DNA of 64,000 nucleotides from Klebsiella aerogenes (GCA_029027985.1 CP119076.1:3780422-3844421); one strand, 5' to 3'. Shown: positions 1 through 11,552, counted from the stretch's first letter. The notes: a model not told the origin generated them from the letters alone. Numbers and translations: made by a program.

Positions 1-298
1 CATTGCTTGCACCGCCAGCCACATATTCGAAGTGGGCGGTACCGCCGCGAATCACCGTACCCAGCGCGATCACCGCGTCATACTTACCGGTTTTCGCCAG
101 TGCGCCAGCCGCCAGCGGCAGCTCATACGCGCCTGGAACCCAAACAACGGTGATATTTTCATCTTTTACCTGACCAATGCGTTTCAGGGCGTCAATCGCG
201 CCTTCCAGCAGGCTGTCATTGATAAAGTTGTTGAAACGCGCAATGGTGATGGCGACGCGAGCGTCCGGGGTAGCAACGTTAGCTTCAATAATGTTCAT
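1..298 (-). CDS. ribE: 6,7-dimethyl-8-ribityllumazine synthase (partial, cut by window edge)
   Basis: Lumazine synthase condenses 5-amino-6-ribitylaminouracil with 3,4-dihydroxy-2-butanone 4-phosphate, the penultimate step of riboflavin synthesis; the enzyme forms an icosahedral capsid. About 99 N-terminal codons are visible, starting [20 protein letters not shown] and reading through the WVPGAYELP and [12 protein letters not shown] motifs that line the active site. The C-terminal third lies outside the window. ribD lies upstream on the same strand, as in E. coli ribD-ribE-nusB (the gene is called ribH in some systems). Near-identity to the E. coli protein, from memory, makes the call secure. 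Confidence 0.97.
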
Positions 299-385
299 AC
301 TCTTCCTTCGGGTTCATGTGCCCCGCAAGGGGGGCGGATTTTATCATAATATTCTGGGCGCTGCTTCCTAATAATCAGGAAAGCA

Positions 386-1489
386 TCACGCAGTCGTTAA
401 ATGCAGGCAGACATCCGGGCCAACCTGGCGTATCTCGTTGAAGGTGAAATGGGGCGCCTCACTCAGTTTCTCAAGCCCCGGCAGCGCGCATAAACCACGC
501 GCGTCGCTTCCTAACAGTTTAGGCGCAATGTAGACGATAAGCTCATCCACCAATCCGGCCTGCAGCAATGCACCGGCCAACGTCGGCCCCGCTTCCACCC
601 AAATGCTATTCACCTGCTGTTTACCGAGCTGCATCATCAGCACCACCAGGTCGAGATGGCCGTTATGTTCCGGCACCAGCAAGGTACGCACATTTTCCGG
701 CCATTGACGTTCATCAGCGCGCGTGCGGGCAAACAACGTTTCCCCGTCCTGCTGTACGATACGGTGCTCCGGCGTCACGCGATTTTGACTATCGATGACA
801 ACACGCAGCGGCTGACGCAGATGCTCCTGCGGATAGAGAGCCTGAGTGTCAGCGCTCAGCTCCTGCCAGCGCACGGTCAGCGCGGGATCGTCTGCCAGCA
901 CCGTCGCGCTAGTAGTGAGAATCGCGTGGCTCTGCGCGCGCAGACGCTGCACGTCGCGTCGCGCCTGCGGCGAGGTAATCCACTGGCTTTCGCCGTTAGC
1001 CATCGCCGTACGGCCATCAAGCGAAGCGCCCATTTTCAGTTGAATCCACGGAAAGCCGGTACGCATCCGTTTCAGAAAGCCCTTATTCAGCGCTTCCGCT
1101 TCATTCATCATCAGCCCGTGACTGACTTCAACGCCCGCCTGCTGCAGGCGGTACAAGCCGCGGCCCGCCACCTGCGGATTCGGGTCCTGCATCGCGGCGA
1201 TCACGCGCGCTACGCCTGCGGCGATCAATGCGTCACAGCACGGCGGTGTGCGCCCATGGTGGCTGCAGGGTTCTAGCGTGACGTAGGCGGTCGCGCCTTT
1301 GGCTTTGTCGCCGGCCATACGCAACGCGTGTACTTCAGCGTGCGGCTCACCGGCCCGATAGTGAAAGCCCTCGCCGACGATCTCGCCGTCTTTTACGATC
1401 ACGCAGCCGACGTTCGGGTTAGGATGGGTGGTAAAGCGTCCGCGCGCAGCAAGCTTCAGCGCTCGCGCCATGTACATTTCGTCCTGCAT
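386..1489 (-). CDS. ribD: Bifunctional riboflavin deaminase/reductase RibD
   Basis: RibD deaminates 2,5-diamino-6-ribosylamino-4(3H)-pyrimidinone 5'-phosphate and then reduces the ribosyl side chain with NADPH. The 367-residue length is the E. coli length. The N-terminal cytidine-deaminase-like domain (about 1-145) has the zinc motif H50-A51-E52 and the PCSHHGRTPPC segment with C75 and C84; the C-terminal reductase domain follows (about 146-367). The start is 3 bp after the nrdR stop, so the two are probably cotranscribed and translationally coupled. ribE follows after an 87-bp gap. Confidence 0.97.
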   Translation of the reverse strand: MQDEMYMARALKLAARGRFTTHPNPNVGCVIVKDGEIVGEGFHYRAGEPHAEVHALRMAGDKAKGATAYVTLEPCSHHGRTPPCCDALIAAGVARVIAAMQDPNPQVAGRGLYRLQQAGVEVSHGLMMNEAEALNKGFLKRMRTGFPWIQLKMGASLDGRTAMANGESQWITSPQARRDVQRLRAQSHAILTTSATVLADDPALTVRWQELSADTQALYPQEHLRQPLRVVIDSQNRVTPEHRIVQQDGETLFARTRADERQWPENVRTLLVPEHNGHLDLVVLMMQLGKQQVNSIWVEAGPTLAGALLQAGLVDELIVYIAPKLLGSDARGLCALPGLEKLSEAPHFTFNEIRQVGPDVCLHLTTA

Positions 1490-1492
1490 GGC

Positions 1493-1978
<486 letters not shown>

Positions 1979-2089
1979 TTACCCTGAAGTCTGCGGACTA
2001 CAAAGAAAGAGCTTTTGAGACAAAGGATCTATGGTAGGCCCGGTCGGTTTAGCTACCATTAAGCATCCTCTGTAAACGGAATCCTGACC

Positions 2090-2629
2090 ATGACAAGACG
2101 TTACATAAAACTGGCTATCGTCGGAAGCCTGTTCACCCTTACCGCCTGCGCCCAGCAAAGCGAAATGAGCCAAATGAACCAGAGCGTCAGCACGCTGAGT
2201 CAGGAGATGACCCAACTGAATCAGCAAACGATAAAAATCACTCAGCAAAACGCACTGAATGCTAAATCCACCAGCGGCGTTTACCTGCTGCCGGACGCCA
2301 AAACGCCAGCGCGACTGGATAGCCAAATCGGCACTCTGCGGATGTCGGTGGGCAGCATTACGCCAGATGGCGATGGTTCACGCGTGACCTTACGCATCCA
2401 GGGTGAATCCAACGATCCGCTCCCGGCCTTTACCGCTACCGTGGCTTCCGGGCAGATCAGCGGCACCACCCACAGCTATCAGGAAGTTAACGTCCAGGAT
2501 CAGTTGATTAGCGCCCCGGCCAGCATCCTCGCGCCAAGCGATGTCGATATTCCGCTGCGCCTGAATGCGGCTCCCGATAAAGTCGGCTTTATTCGTATCC
2601 ACGACATTCAGCCTGCCAACGCGCAATAA
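2090..2629 (+). CDS. yajI: Putative lipoprotein YajI
   Basis: 179-residue envelope protein of unknown function. A lipoprotein signal peptide is clear: positive n-region (MTRRYIK), hydrophobic core, lipobox LTAC with the modified cysteine at residue 20. Residues about 22-60 are rich in Q, M and S with heptad-like spacing (a possible short coiled coil); the C-terminal part contains the DVDIPLRL and HDIQP segments conserved with E. coli YajI. It is divergent from nrdR and upstream of tsx. The amino acid after the lipid cysteine is alanine, so outer-membrane sorting is expected. Confidence 0.9.
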   Translation: MTRRYIKLAIVGSLFTLTACAQQSEMSQMNQSVSTLSQEMTQLNQQTIKITQQNALNAKSTSGVYLLPDAKTPARLDSQIGTLRMSVGSITPDGDGSRVTLRIQGESNDPLPAFTATVASGQISGTTHSYQEVNVQDQLISAPASILAPSDVDIPLRLNAAPDKVGFIRIHDIQPANAQ

Positions 2630-2637
2630 GCGCTCAC

Positions 2638-2658
2638 GCCGGGCAAACACAGCCCGGC
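2638..2658 (+). terminator. GC-rich hairpin after yajI
   Basis: A perfect 7-bp stem GCCGGGC/GCCCGGC with a 7-nt loop begins 8 bp after the yajI stop. No run of T follows, so it may be a weak terminator, a 3'-end stabiliser or a single REP-like remnant. Confidence 0.45.
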
Positions 2659-2759
2659 GCCCCGCTCGACCTATCCACTTACAACTTTTCACAAGAGTTC
2701 ATTAGAAATCGTTCGTCATAACGATTTTCAGTAGCATTTTGTCAAGAAATGCATAAAAT

Positions 2760-2834
2760 CGTGAACGCAATCGATTACGCATGTTTTGTTTCTGTGAAAC
2801 AACACGTATTTTTGTGAGCAATGATTTCTATAAT
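2760..2834 (+). promoter_or_regulatory. tsx promoter region with CRP/CytR-like sites
   Basis: A TATAAT -10 hexamer lies at 2829-2834 (predicted start near 2841). A TGTGA half-site at 2793-2797 would centre a CRP site near -40.5, and a degenerate site at 2760-2775 (CGTGA-N6-TCGAT) centres near -74. This spacing matches the CRP-CytR-CRP layout known for E. coli tsx P2, where CytR binds between the two CRP dimers. The second halves of both sites are weak. The 291-bp gap between yajI and tsx holds nothing else recognised. Confidence 0.6.
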
Positions 2835-2920
2835 AGACCCCCACAGAAAGACGACATATTTAGAAACGCTTCGGCAATTTTCTTAACGCCTTTTGGCTTA
2901 ATTTAAACAGTGGCATCAAT

Positions 2921-3805
2921 ATGAAAAAAACATTACTGGCAGCGAGCGCGGTTGTGGCGCTTTCCGCTTCTTTCACCGCTGGCGCAGCGGAAACTGAAAA
3001 ACCGCAGTACCTGTCTGATTGGTGGCACCAGAGTGTGAACGTAGTTGGCAGCTACCACACCCGTTTTGGGCCGCAGCTCCGTAACGATACTTACCTGGAA
3101 TACGAAGCGTTTGCTAAAAAAGACTGGTTTGATTTCTATGGCTACGTCGACCTGCCGGTATTCTTCGGCGGCAACAGCTCTGCCCAGGGTATCTGGAACG
3201 ACGGTTCCCCGCTGTTTATGGAAATCGAGCCGCGTTTCTCTATCGATAAGCTGACCAATACCGACCTGAGCTTCGGGCCATTCAAAGAGTGGTACTTCGC
3301 GAACAACTACATCTACGATATGGGTCGTAACGAATCCCAGCAGCAGAGCACCTGGTACATGGGTCTGGGTACCGATATCGATACCGGTCTGCCGATGAGC
3401 CTGTCGCTGAACGTCTATGCAAAATACCAGTGGCAGAACTACGGCGCGTCCAACGAAAACGAGTGGGACGGCTACCGCTTCAAGGTGAAATACTTCGTTC
3501 CGCTGACCGACCTGTGGGGTGGTTCGCTGAGCTATATCGGCTTCACCAACTTCGACTGGGGTTCCGATCTCGGCAATGACAACTTCTACGATCTGAACGG
3601 TAAGCACGCGCGTACCGGCAACTCGATCGCGTCCAGCCACATCCTGGCGCTGAACTACGCGCACTGGCACTACTCGATCGTCGCACGTTACTTCCATAAC
3701 GGCGGCCAGTGGGCTGATGATGCTAAGCTGAACTTCGGCGATGGCGACTTCAGCGTTCGCTCTACCGGCTGGGGTGGTTACCTCGTCGCGGGTTACAACT
3801 TCTAA
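2921..3805 (+). CDS. tsx: Nucleoside-specific outer-membrane channel Tsx
   Basis: Tsx is a 12-stranded beta-barrel channel for nucleosides and deoxynucleosides, and a colicin K and phage T6 receptor in E. coli. The 294-residue precursor has a signal peptide ending in AGA (mature start about [13 protein letters not shown]), alternating aromatic-rich beta strands, and a C-terminal phenylalanine (GYNF) as recognised by the BAM complex. Length and sequence match E. coli Tsx. It is monocistronic, with its own complex promoter upstream and a hairpin terminator downstream. Confidence 0.97.
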   Translation: MKKTLLAASAVVALSASFTAGAAETEKPQYLSDWWHQSVNVVGSYHTRFGPQLRNDTYLEYEAFAKKDWFDFYGYVDLPVFFGGNSSAQGIWNDGSPLFMEIEPRFSIDKLTNTDLSFGPFKEWYFANNYIYDMGRNESQQQSTWYMGLGTDIDTGLPMSLSLNVYAKYQWQNYGASNENEWDGYRFKVKYFVPLTDLWGGSLSYIGFTNFDWGSDLGNDNFYDLNGKHARTGNSIASSHILALNYAHWHYSIVARYFHNGGQWADDAKLNFGDGDFSVRSTGWGGYLVAGYNF

Positions 3806-3825
3806 TCGCCTTTAGCGCAAGATAC

Positions 3826-3862
3826 CGCCCGGACCGCGTGCTACGCAGCCCGGGCGTTTTTA
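3826..3862 (+). terminator. tsx intrinsic terminator
   Basis: Stem CGCCCGG (3826-3832) pairs with CCGGGCG (3850-3856), followed by TTTTTATTTTT. The T-run overlaps the stop codon of the convergent WYL regulator gene. Confidence 0.85.
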
Positions 3863-4555
3863 TTTTTCCCGTACATCGCATCTCACCTTACGCAAAAAAT
3901 CGCTTAATGAGCGGTCAGCGCACTCGCTAAAGCGGCGTTCGGTCGCCAGCACCTCCAGGCAACGGTCGAGACGAAAGCTACGATAATCATTGCGCAGCTC
4001 ACACCAGGCCACCAGCAGCCAGCGTTCGCCCCAGAAAAACAAGCCCAGCGGCAGCACCTCGCGCTGCGTCACCTGGCCTGACTCATCCTGATAATACAGT
4101 CGTAACACCTGCTGGCCAGACACCGCCTGGTGGATCACATCAAAATGCGTTTTAGCGTAACGATGCGCCCCGAGATCCGGGGCAAACAACCGGGTTTGCT
4201 CGGCTTTACGCCGCCGCTCTTCCGGCAGGATCGCCAGCATTTTTTCCTGCGCCGATTCCAGCGACTGTGACAGCGCCTCGCCGCCCCAGGTTTTCAACAA
4301 TCGAATCGCTGCGATCAGCGCCTCCGATTCTTTGCTGGTCAGCATCAGTGGCGGCAGGTCATAGCCAGCCAGCAGCCGATAGCCGCTCCCGGCTTCCCCC
4401 TCTACCGGTACGCCGGACAGTGAAAGGTCGCGAATATCGCGATAGACGGTACGCTCCGACACGCCCAACCGCTCTGCCAGCAACGCGGCGGTAGTCAGCC
4501 GTCTGCCGCGCAGGATCTGCACTATCTGAAATAAACGGTCGGCGCGTCGGGTCAT
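3860..4555 (-). CDS. YafY-type HTH/WYL-domain transcriptional regulator
   Basis: A 231-residue DNA-binding protein: N-terminal HTH_11/DeoR-type helix-turn-helix (residues about 1-60, with LAERLGVSERTVYRDIRDLS) and a C-terminal WYL ligand-binding domain (about 135-215, with PLGLFFWGERWLLVAWCELR in place of the usual WYL strand). E. coli YafY is a homologue. It ends convergently against the tsx terminator and lies 24 bp downstream of the VOC gene on the same strand, so the pair is probably an operon controlled by this regulator. E. coli has yajD at this position instead. Confidence 0.85.
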   Translation of the reverse strand: MTRRADRLFQIVQILRGRRLTTAALLAERLGVSERTVYRDIRDLSLSGVPVEGEAGSGYRLLAGYDLPPLMLTSKESEALIAAIRLLKTWGGEALSQSLESAQEKMLAILPEERRRKAEQTRLFAPDLGAHRYAKTHFDVIHQAVSGQQVLRLYYQDESGQVTQREVLPLGLFFWGERWLLVAWCELRNDYRSFRLDRCLEVLATERRFSECADRSLSDFLRKVRCDVREK

Positions 4556-4579
4556 TTCTCGTTTCGCAAAAAGTTAGGG

Positions 4580-4945
4580 TTATGCCGGCTGATGCAGGCC
4601 GACACGGTTGCCTTCGCTGTCGGTAAACAGGGCAATAGTGCCAATATCGTTTGGCAGCACCAGAGGGCCAAAAACACATGCTCCGCCCGCCGAGGCGACA
4701 CGATCCAGGGTGGCGGCGAGATTGGCGGTATGCAGATAAATAATAGCGCCCTGCGACGATGGCGCGATACCGTCAAATTTGGCCAATGCACCGCCAGGAG
4801 CCGGGTCCTGATGCGGGAAGACGGCCAAATCCGCACAATCCATGGTTTCACGACGCAGCGTCACCTGCAGCACCGGCTCATAAAACGCGACGGCGCGATC
4901 CATATCAGCGACCGGAATTTCAAACCAGTTAATCACGTTGTTCAT
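4580..4945 (-). CDS. VOC-superfamily (glyoxalase/dioxygenase fold) protein
   Basis: A 121-residue single-domain protein of the vicinal oxygen chelate fold. The opening INWFEIPVADMDRAVAFYEPVL is the classic VOC beta-alpha start, and the end EGNRVGLHQPA is the typical last strand with a candidate metal-ligand histidine. No substrate can be assigned. A WYL regulator follows at once on the same strand and a perfect palindrome lies about 50 bp upstream of this start, so expression is probably ligand-controlled. Confidence 0.8.
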   Translation of the reverse strand: MNNVINWFEIPVADMDRAVAFYEPVLQVTLRRETMDCADLAVFPHQDPAPGGALAKFDGIAPSSQGAIIYLHTANLAATLDRVASAGGACVFGPLVLPNDIGTIALFTDSEGNRVGLHQPA

Positions 4946-4994
4946 ACTTCCTCCAGCTCGTTAGTGAGTTCAGAGGCAGTGTACGGGAGGGCTC

Positions 4995-5012
4995 CTGACA
5001 GCATACTGTCAG
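4995..5012. promoter_or_regulatory. Candidate WYL-regulator operator (perfect palindrome)
   Basis: CTGACAG-CATA-CTGTCAG is a perfect 7-bp inverted repeat with a 4-bp spacer, centred 58 bp upstream of the VOC start codon. TGACA...TGTCA palindromes are plausible targets for HTH_11/WYL regulators; assigning this one to the neighbouring YafY-like protein is inference from position. Confidence 0.5.
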
Positions 5013-5028
5013 CAGGTTTTATGCGGGC

Positions 5029-5058
5029 AAAAAAATCCCGGCCACCGGGGCCGGGATT
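5029..5058 (-). terminator. secDF operon intrinsic terminator
   Basis: AATCCCGGCC (5034-5043) and GGCCGGGATT (5049-5058) form a 10-bp stem with a 5-nt loop; on the minus strand it is followed by a run of seven T. It lies 22 bp after the secF stop. Confidence 0.92.
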
Positions 5059-5080
5059 GCTTTCTATCAACTGAACCGTA

Positions 5081-6052
5081 TTACGGCAGAATAGACGGCT
5101 GATCCGCCCCTTCTTTTTCGACCTTCTGCTGGAGCAGGTGCTCGCGCTTCATGCCCAGTTTCAACGCCAGCGCGGACGCGACGTAGATAGAAGAAGCCGT
5201 ACCGATGGAAACACCGATCAGCATGGTCAGCGAGAAGCCTTCCAGAATCGGGCCGCCGAAGAGGAACAGCATCAGGATCACCATCAAGGTGGTACCGGAG
5301 GTGATCAACGTACGGTGCAGCGTCTGGGTCAACGACACGTTAAAGATTTCGTACGGCGTACCGCGACGGATCTTACGGAAGTTTTCACGGATACGATCCG
5401 ATACCACGATACTATCGTTCAACGAGTAACCGATAACCGACATCAGCGAAGCGACGATGGTCAGGTCAATCTCGATATGGAACAACGACAGTACGCCCAT
5501 GGTAATCACCACGTCGTGCGCCAGTGCGATAACCACCCCGGCCGCCAGACGCCATTCAAAGCGGAAACCGACATAGATGAGGATACACACCAGCGCGGCG
5601 ATCAGCGCCAGGGCGCCGGTTTGCGCAAGGTCTGCGCCCACGCTTGGGCCAACAAACTCAATACGCTTCACCGTCGCGGTTTGGCTGGTCGCTTCGTTAA
5701 TCACGTTAACGACCTTGCTACCCAGCTCCTGGCTGCCGTTGGCATCATGTACCGGCGGCATACGCACCATGATGTCGCGGCTGCTACCGAAGTTCTGCAA
5801 CTGCGGCTCCACAAAGCCCGCTTTCTGCAGCGCGTCGCGCATCTGGTCCATATCAACCGGTTTTTCGAGGGTAATTTCAATCACCGTACCGCCGGTGAAA
5901 TCCAGACCCCAGTTAAACCCGCGGACGCCGATGATGGCGATCGACACAATCAGCAGAAAACCTGAAATGCCGAAGGCCCAGTAGTCCCAGCGCATAAAGT
6001 CCCAGACTTTACGGCCATGGTTCAATTGTTCAACAGTATATTCCTGTGCCAC
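5081..6052 (-). CDS. secF: Protein translocase subunit SecF
   Basis: SecF pairs with SecD as the proton-driven accessory motor that completes Sec-dependent export at the periplasmic face. The 323-residue protein has an N-terminal membrane segment (about 25-45), a periplasmic P1-like domain and five C-terminal membrane helices with the conserved [15 protein letters not shown] segment. It lies 10 bp downstream of secD and ends before a strong terminator. Length equals E. coli SecF. Confidence 0.97.
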   Translation of the reverse strand: MAQEYTVEQLNHGRKVWDFMRWDYWAFGISGFLLIVSIAIIGVRGFNWGLDFTGGTVIEITLEKPVDMDQMRDALQKAGFVEPQLQNFGSSRDIMVRMPPVHDANGSQELGSKVVNVINEATSQTATVKRIEFVGPSVGADLAQTGALALIAALVCILIYVGFRFEWRLAAGVVIALAHDVVITMGVLSLFHIEIDLTIVASLMSVIGYSLNDSIVVSDRIRENFRKIRRGTPYEIFNVSLTQTLHRTLITSGTTLMVILMLFLFGGPILEGFSLTMLIGVSIGTASSIYVASALALKLGMKREHLLQQKVEKEGADQPSILP

Positions 6053-6062
6053 AACGCACTCC

Positions 6063-7910
6063 TCAGATAGACAGCTTTTTAACGCGCTTGCCGCCGTACA
6101 GCAGGTTCACGATGGCACGGGTGCCGACGATAGCGGTAAACATTGAGGTCGCGATACCGATACCGGTCGTAATCGCAAACCCTTTAATGGCACCGGTACC
6201 GACTGCGTACAGGATGATAACTTTGATTAGCGTCGTCACGTTGGCGTCGAAGATGGAGCTAAACGCCCCCTTATAACCTTCGTCAATCGCTTGCTGAACG
6301 GTGCGTCCGTTGCTCAGTTCTTCCTTGATACGTTCGTTAATCAGTACGTTAGCATCGACCGCCACCGCAAGGGTTAAGACGATACCCGCGATCCCCGGCA
6401 TGGTCAGCGTCGCCCCCGGAATCAGGGACATAATGCCGACAATCAGCACCAGGTTGGCGACCAGCGCAGAGGTCGCAATCAGGCCGAACTTCTTATAGAA
6501 GAAGATCATAAACAGGATAGAGACCACCAAACCGGCCAGACACGCTTCCAGACCCTGCTTGATGTTCTGCATACCCAGAGTTGGGCCGATAGTACGCTCT
6601 TCCACGATCTGAATCGGCGCAATCAGGGCGCCCGCACGCAGCAGCAGCGACAGCTGACGCGCTTCGGTCGGGTTGCTGATACCGGTAATACGGAAGCTGT
6701 TGCCCAGGCGAGACTGGATGTTGGCGATGTTAATCACCTCTTCCTCTTTCGCCAGGATTGCACGGCCGTTGGCATCTTTCTTACCGCTGTCTTTGTACTC
6801 CACAAACAGGGTCGCCATCGGTTTACCGATATTGTCCTTGGTGAAGTTAGACATGATATTGCCGCCAGCGCTGTCCAGGGAAATATTAACCTGCGGCTGG
6901 TTGTACTCATCCATGCTGGAGGTGGAGTCAGTGATATGGTCACCGGTCAGGATCACGCGCTTATACAGCACGACCGGACGGCCTTCACGGGTCTCTTTTA
7001 CTTCCGAGTCGCCCGGTACGCGGCCAGAGGCGGCAGCGGACTGATCGACGTTCGTGTTCACCAGACGGAATTCCAGCGTCGCGGTCGCACCAAGGATTTC
7101 CTTCGCACGAGCGGTATCCTGGATACCCGGCAGCTCAACAACGATACGGTCGGAACCCTGACGTTGAACCAGCGGTTCGGCGACGCCCAGTTGGTTAACG
7201 CGGTTACGCAGAATGTTGATGTTCTGCTGAACGGCGTATTCGCGAGCTTCTTTCAGACGTTCGTCGGTCATCACCGCTTTCAGCGCGTTGTTACCCTGGC
7301 TTGAGATAACCAGATCGCGATGGCGCGGGCCGAGATAAGAGATAGCCTGATCGCGCGCCGCGCTGTCGCGGAAGACGATGCTCAGACCGTAGTTGTCTTC
7401 CTTACGCACGGTGGAGTAAGGAATGCCTTTGTCACGCAGCTCGCTGCGCAGGCTATCGATGTTTTGTTCCTGCAATTTGCCTAATGCGGTGTCCATGTCC
7501 ACTTCCATCAGGAAGTGCACGCCGCCGCGCAGGTCAAGACCCAGCTTCATCGGCTCGGCATACATTGCCGCCAGCCAGCGTGGGGTCGCCGGAGCAAGGT
7601 TTAGCGCCACGACGTATTTGTCACCCAGCTCGTTTACCAGCGCTTCACGCGCACGCAGCTGAGTATCGGTGGTGTCGAAGCGCGCAAGAATTGCGCCCTC
7701 TTCCAGTGCCACAGACTTCGCGGTAATTTTTTCTTCTTGTAAAGTTTTCTGGACCTGGATCAGCGTTTGCTCACTGGCGGCGACGCCGCGCGCGCCAGTG
7801 ATTTGAACAGCCGGATCCTCACCATACAGGTTGGGAAGCGCATAGATCAGGCCGACGATAATCACGACGACCAGCATGACGTACTTCCACAAAGGATAAC
7901 GGTTTAACAC
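6063..7910 (-). CDS. secD: Protein translocase subunit SecD
   Basis: SecD is the larger subunit of the SecDF motor, pulling exported chains into the periplasm at the cost of proton motive force. It has 615 residues, as in E. coli: membrane segment at 9-27, a large periplasmic region with [16 protein letters not shown] (P1 base), and five C-terminal membrane helices with the [17 protein letters not shown] motif that carries the proton-relay aspartate. It is the middle gene of yajC-secD-secF, 26 bp after yajC. Confidence 0.97.
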   Translation of the reverse strand: MLNRYPLWKYVMLVVVIIVGLIYALPNLYGEDPAVQITGARGVAASEQTLIQVQKTLQEEKITAKSVALEEGAILARFDTTDTQLRAREALVNELGDKYVVALNLAPATPRWLAAMYAEPMKLGLDLRGGVHFLMEVDMDTALGKLQEQNIDSLRSELRDKGIPYSTVRKEDNYGLSIVFRDSAARDQAISYLGPRHRDLVISSQGNNALKAVMTDERLKEAREYAVQQNINILRNRVNQLGVAEPLVQRQGSDRIVVELPGIQDTARAKEILGATATLEFRLVNTNVDQSAAASGRVPGDSEVKETREGRPVVLYKRVILTGDHITDSTSSMDEYNQPQVNISLDSAGGNIMSNFTKDNIGKPMATLFVEYKDSGKKDANGRAILAKEEEVINIANIQSRLGNSFRITGISNPTEARQLSLLLRAGALIAPIQIVEERTIGPTLGMQNIKQGLEACLAGLVVSILFMIFFYKKFGLIATSALVANLVLIVGIMSLIPGATLTMPGIAGIVLTLAVAVDANVLINERIKEELSNGRTVQQAIDEGYKGAFSSIFDANVTTLIKVIILYAVGTGAIKGFAITTGIGIATSMFTAIVGTRAIVNLLYGGKRVKKLSI

Positions 7911-7936
7911 GGCAGTTCCCTTCGGGAAAATGGTAA

Positions 7937-8269
7937 TTACAGCGCCTTCATGGTGCCTTTCGGCAGAACGGCAGCGACGAAGTCACGTTTGATAACCACT
8001 TCGGTGGTATCGTTCAGTGCGATAGCGATGTAGCCGTTTTCCGCGACTTTAGTCACACGACCAACCAGACCGCCGTTAGTCAGGACTTCATCGCCTTTGG
8101 CGATAGAGCTCATCAGGTTCTTGTGCTCTTTAGTACGTTTCTGCTGTGGGCGCAGGATCATGAAGTAAAAAATCAGACCGAACACCACCAGCATCAGAAT
8201 CAGAGACATTGGGCTGCCCTGCGCCGGCGCGCCGGTTGCTGCTACCGCATCAGAAATAAAAAAGCTCAT
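7937..8269 (-). CDS. yajC: Sec translocase accessory subunit YajC
   Basis: YajC copurifies with SecDF and the holo-translocon. The 110-residue protein has one membrane helix (about 20-40, ending ILRPQQKR) and a basic cytoplasmic domain with the [10 protein letters not shown] motif. An in-frame ATG 30 bp further upstream exists, but the start at 8269 ([10 protein letters not shown]) matches E. coli and has a GAGGGA ribosome-binding site 6 bases before it. tgt precedes it by 22 bp. Confidence 0.96.
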   Translation of the reverse strand: MSFFISDAVAATGAPAQGSPMSLILMLVVFGLIFYFMILRPQQKRTKEHKNLMSSIAKGDEVLTNGGLVGRVTKVAENGYIAIALNDTTEVVIKRDFVAAVLPKGTMKAL

Positions 8270-8291
8270 TGAAATTCCCTCATTATTAAAA

Positions 8292-9452
<1,161 letters not shown>

Positions 9453-9462
9453 TTAAATACTC

Positions 9463-9483
9463 GCCACGGAATGATTCCGTGGC
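9463..9483. other. Hairpin between queA and tgt
   Basis: GCCACGGAA/TTCCGTGGC, a perfect 9-bp stem with a TGA loop, lies in the 109-bp queA-tgt gap. No T-run follows on either strand, so it is more likely a processing or attenuation structure than a terminator. Confidence 0.5.
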
Positions 9484-9528
9484 TAAAAAATGCGTCATGG
9501 CGTCAAAATGGCAAGTGAGATAGCCTGA

Positions 9529-10593
9529 TTACGGACGCTCAGAAATAGCCTGCGGATTGTACGTGATAAACATCGCGTCCCCGTAGCTAAAAAAGCGATA
9601 TTTTTGCGCTACCGCAGCCTGATAGGCGTTCATGGTGTGCTGATAGCCCGCAAAAGCGGAGACCAGCATAATCAGAGTTGATTCAGGGAGATGGAAGTTC
9701 GTCACCAGTGCATCGATGATTTTGTACTGATATCCCGGATAGATAAAGATCTGCGTATCGGCAAAAAACGGTTCAATCAGCTCGTTTTTCGCCGCCTGCG
9801 CCGCGCTTTCCAGCGAACGCACAGAGGTCGTGCCCACCGCGATAACGCGGTTGCCGCGAGCTTTCGCCGCCAGCACCGCGTCCACCACATCCTGCGGTAC
9901 TTCCGCATATTCGGAGTGCATGATGTGCTCTTCAATGCTGTCGACGCGCACCGGCTGGAAGGTTCCCGCCCCTACGTGCAGGGTCACAAACGCCATCTCG
10001 ACGCCTTTGGCGCGCAGTTTTTCCAGCAGCGGATCGTCAAAGTGCAAGCCAGCGGTCGGCGCGGCCACCGCGCCAGGCTTGGTGCCATAAACGGTCTGAT
10101 ACAGTTCGCGGTCGGCATCTTCGTCAGGACGATCGATATACGGCGGCAGCGGCATATGGCCGATGCTGTTGAGAATATCGAGCACCGGGCGCTCATCGTT
10201 GAATTCAACTTCAAACAGCGCGCCGTGGCGCGCCAGCATGGTGGCATTAATACTTTCGTCATCGCCCAGCAGCAGTTCCGCGCCCGGTTTCGGCGCCTTG
10301 GAAGCGCGAATGTGTGCCAGAATACGTTTATCATCCAGCATCCGCTCAACCAGTACTTCAATCTTGCCGCCGCTGGCTTTACGGCCAAACAGACGCGCCG
10401 GGATCACCCGGGTATTGTTAAAGACCAGAAGATCGCCAGGGTTGAGCTTATCAAGCAAATCGGTGAAAGTACCGTGCGTCAGCGCGCCCGTCGGCCCGTC
10501 CAGCGACAGCAAGCGGCAGCTACTGCGCTCCGGTTGCGGATAGTGGGCAATCAGGGATTCAGGTAGTTCAAAGGAAAAATCGGTAACGCGCAT
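9529..10593 (-). CDS. queA: S-adenosylmethionine:tRNA ribosyltransferase-isomerase
   Basis: QueA transfers and isomerises the ribosyl group of SAM onto preQ1-tRNA to make epoxyqueuosine. The 354-residue protein has the family signatures [16 protein letters not shown] at the N-terminus, AAPTAGLHF in the middle and [19 protein letters not shown] near the end. It heads the queA-tgt-yajC-secDF transcript and is divergent from acpH across a 208-bp gap. Confidence 0.97.
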   Translation of the reverse strand: MRVTDFSFELPESLIAHYPQPERSSCRLLSLDGPTGALTHGTFTDLLDKLNPGDLLVFNNTRVIPARLFGRKASGGKIEVLVERMLDDKRILAHIRASKAPKPGAELLLGDDESINATMLARHGALFEVEFNDERPVLDILNSIGHMPLPPYIDRPDEDADRELYQTVYGTKPGAVAAPTAGLHFDDPLLEKLRAKGVEMAFVTLHVGAGTFQPVRVDSIEEHIMHSEYAEVPQDVVDAVLAAKARGNRVIAVGTTSVRSLESAAQAAKNELIEPFFADTQIFIYPGYQYKIIDALVTNFHLPESTLIMLVSAFAGYQHTMNAYQAAVAQKYRFFSYGDAMFITYNPQAISERP

Positions 10594-10801
10594 GACGATG
10601 ACTCAGACTAAATAAAGAGGCGGGTAGTCTAGTGCCGGGAGGGGCTCCCTGCAACCGTTACCCTATTCAACACGGGATATAATAGGCGAAATGATCCCGG
10701 CGGCATGAAGACAACGGCAAGTAACCCCGGCTTGCAGAGTACATTAATCGCCCGGCAAGAACGGTAAACCTGTCAGCGGCAGTTCGAAGGAAAAAGGTAA
10801 T

Positions 10802-11383
10802 ATGAATTTTCTCGCGCATTTACACCTCGCCCACCTCGCGGATAGCTCGCTGTCGGGTAATCTGCTGGCCGATTTCGTCCGTGGTAACCCACAAGGCGAG
10901 TATCCCGCCGACGTCGTTGACGGCATTTATATGCACCGGCGTATCGACGTGATGACCGACAACCTGGCGGAAGTCAAAGAGGCCCGCGAGTGGTTTCGCC
11001 CCGAGACCCGCCGCGTCGCGCCGATTTCTCTCGACGTCATGTGGGATCACTTCTTGTCGCACCACTGGGCTCAGATCTCCCCTGACCTACCGCTGAGCGA
11101 GTTCGTGCGCTACGCCCACGCTCAGGTCGCGCAAATTCTGCCCGCTTCGCCCCCGCGTTTCGTTAACCTCAACGAATATATGTGGTCTGAGCGCTGGCTG
11201 GAACGCTATCAGGATATGGAGTTTATTCAGCGCGTACTGAACGGCATGGCCAGCCGCCGACCGCGTCTTGATGCCCTGCGTGATTCATGGCACGACCTCG
11301 ACAATCATTATGAGCAACTCGAACAGCAGTTCTGGCGTTTTTATCCGCAAATGATGGAACAAGCGAAAAAAGGCACCTTATGA
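10802..11383 (+). CDS. acpH: Acyl carrier protein phosphodiesterase AcpH
   Basis: AcpH removes the 4'-phosphopantetheine arm from holo-ACP. It is a 193-residue HD-like hydrolase with N-terminal [21 protein letters not shown] and [10 protein letters not shown], whose histidines and aspartates form the metal site. The ribosome-binding site AAGGTAAT is directly before the ATG. E. coli acpH (yajB) is also divergent from queA. In E. coli the next gene is malZ; here about 12 kb of other genes intervene. Confidence 0.95.
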   Translation: MNFLAHLHLAHLADSSLSGNLLADFVRGNPQGEYPADVVDGIYMHRRIDVMTDNLAEVKEAREWFRPETRRVAPISLDVMWDHFLSHHWAQISPDLPLSEFVRYAHAQVAQILPASPPRFVNLNEYMWSERWLERYQDMEFIQRVLNGMASRRPRLDALRDSWHDLDNHYEQLEQQFWRFYPQMMEQAKKGTL

Positions 11384-11439
11384 AAGGTTGCGCTTTCTCA
11401 CAAAACGATTATTCTGAGAGCGCTATTGAATAATTATCA

Positions 11440-11505
11440 ATAGGTAAAACCTATCTCATCGATTGTCAGCGCCGCATTGAGTTCCTCCCTATCTCTCCCT
11501 ATACT
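11440..11505 (+). promoter_or_regulatory. Peroxiredoxin promoter with OxyR-type site
   Basis: TTGAGT (11477-11482), a 17-bp spacer and TATACT (11500-11505) form a strong sigma-70 promoter. ATAGGTAAAACCTAT at 11440-11454 fits the OxyR half-site ATAGntnnnanCTAT exactly; a degenerate second half, 7 bp further on (11462-11476), ends next to the -35 box, the usual activating position for OxyR. The assignment is by motif and position only. Confidence 0.65.
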
Positions 11506-11552
11506 GGCCCGCGTTGCGTTCCAATTAACCTTAGTAATAACAGGAGAATCAT

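Noticed and set aside
2933-3697. A 254-codon frame antisense to tsx
   Set aside because: Shadow of a strongly biased gene; no ribosome-binding site and no domain features.
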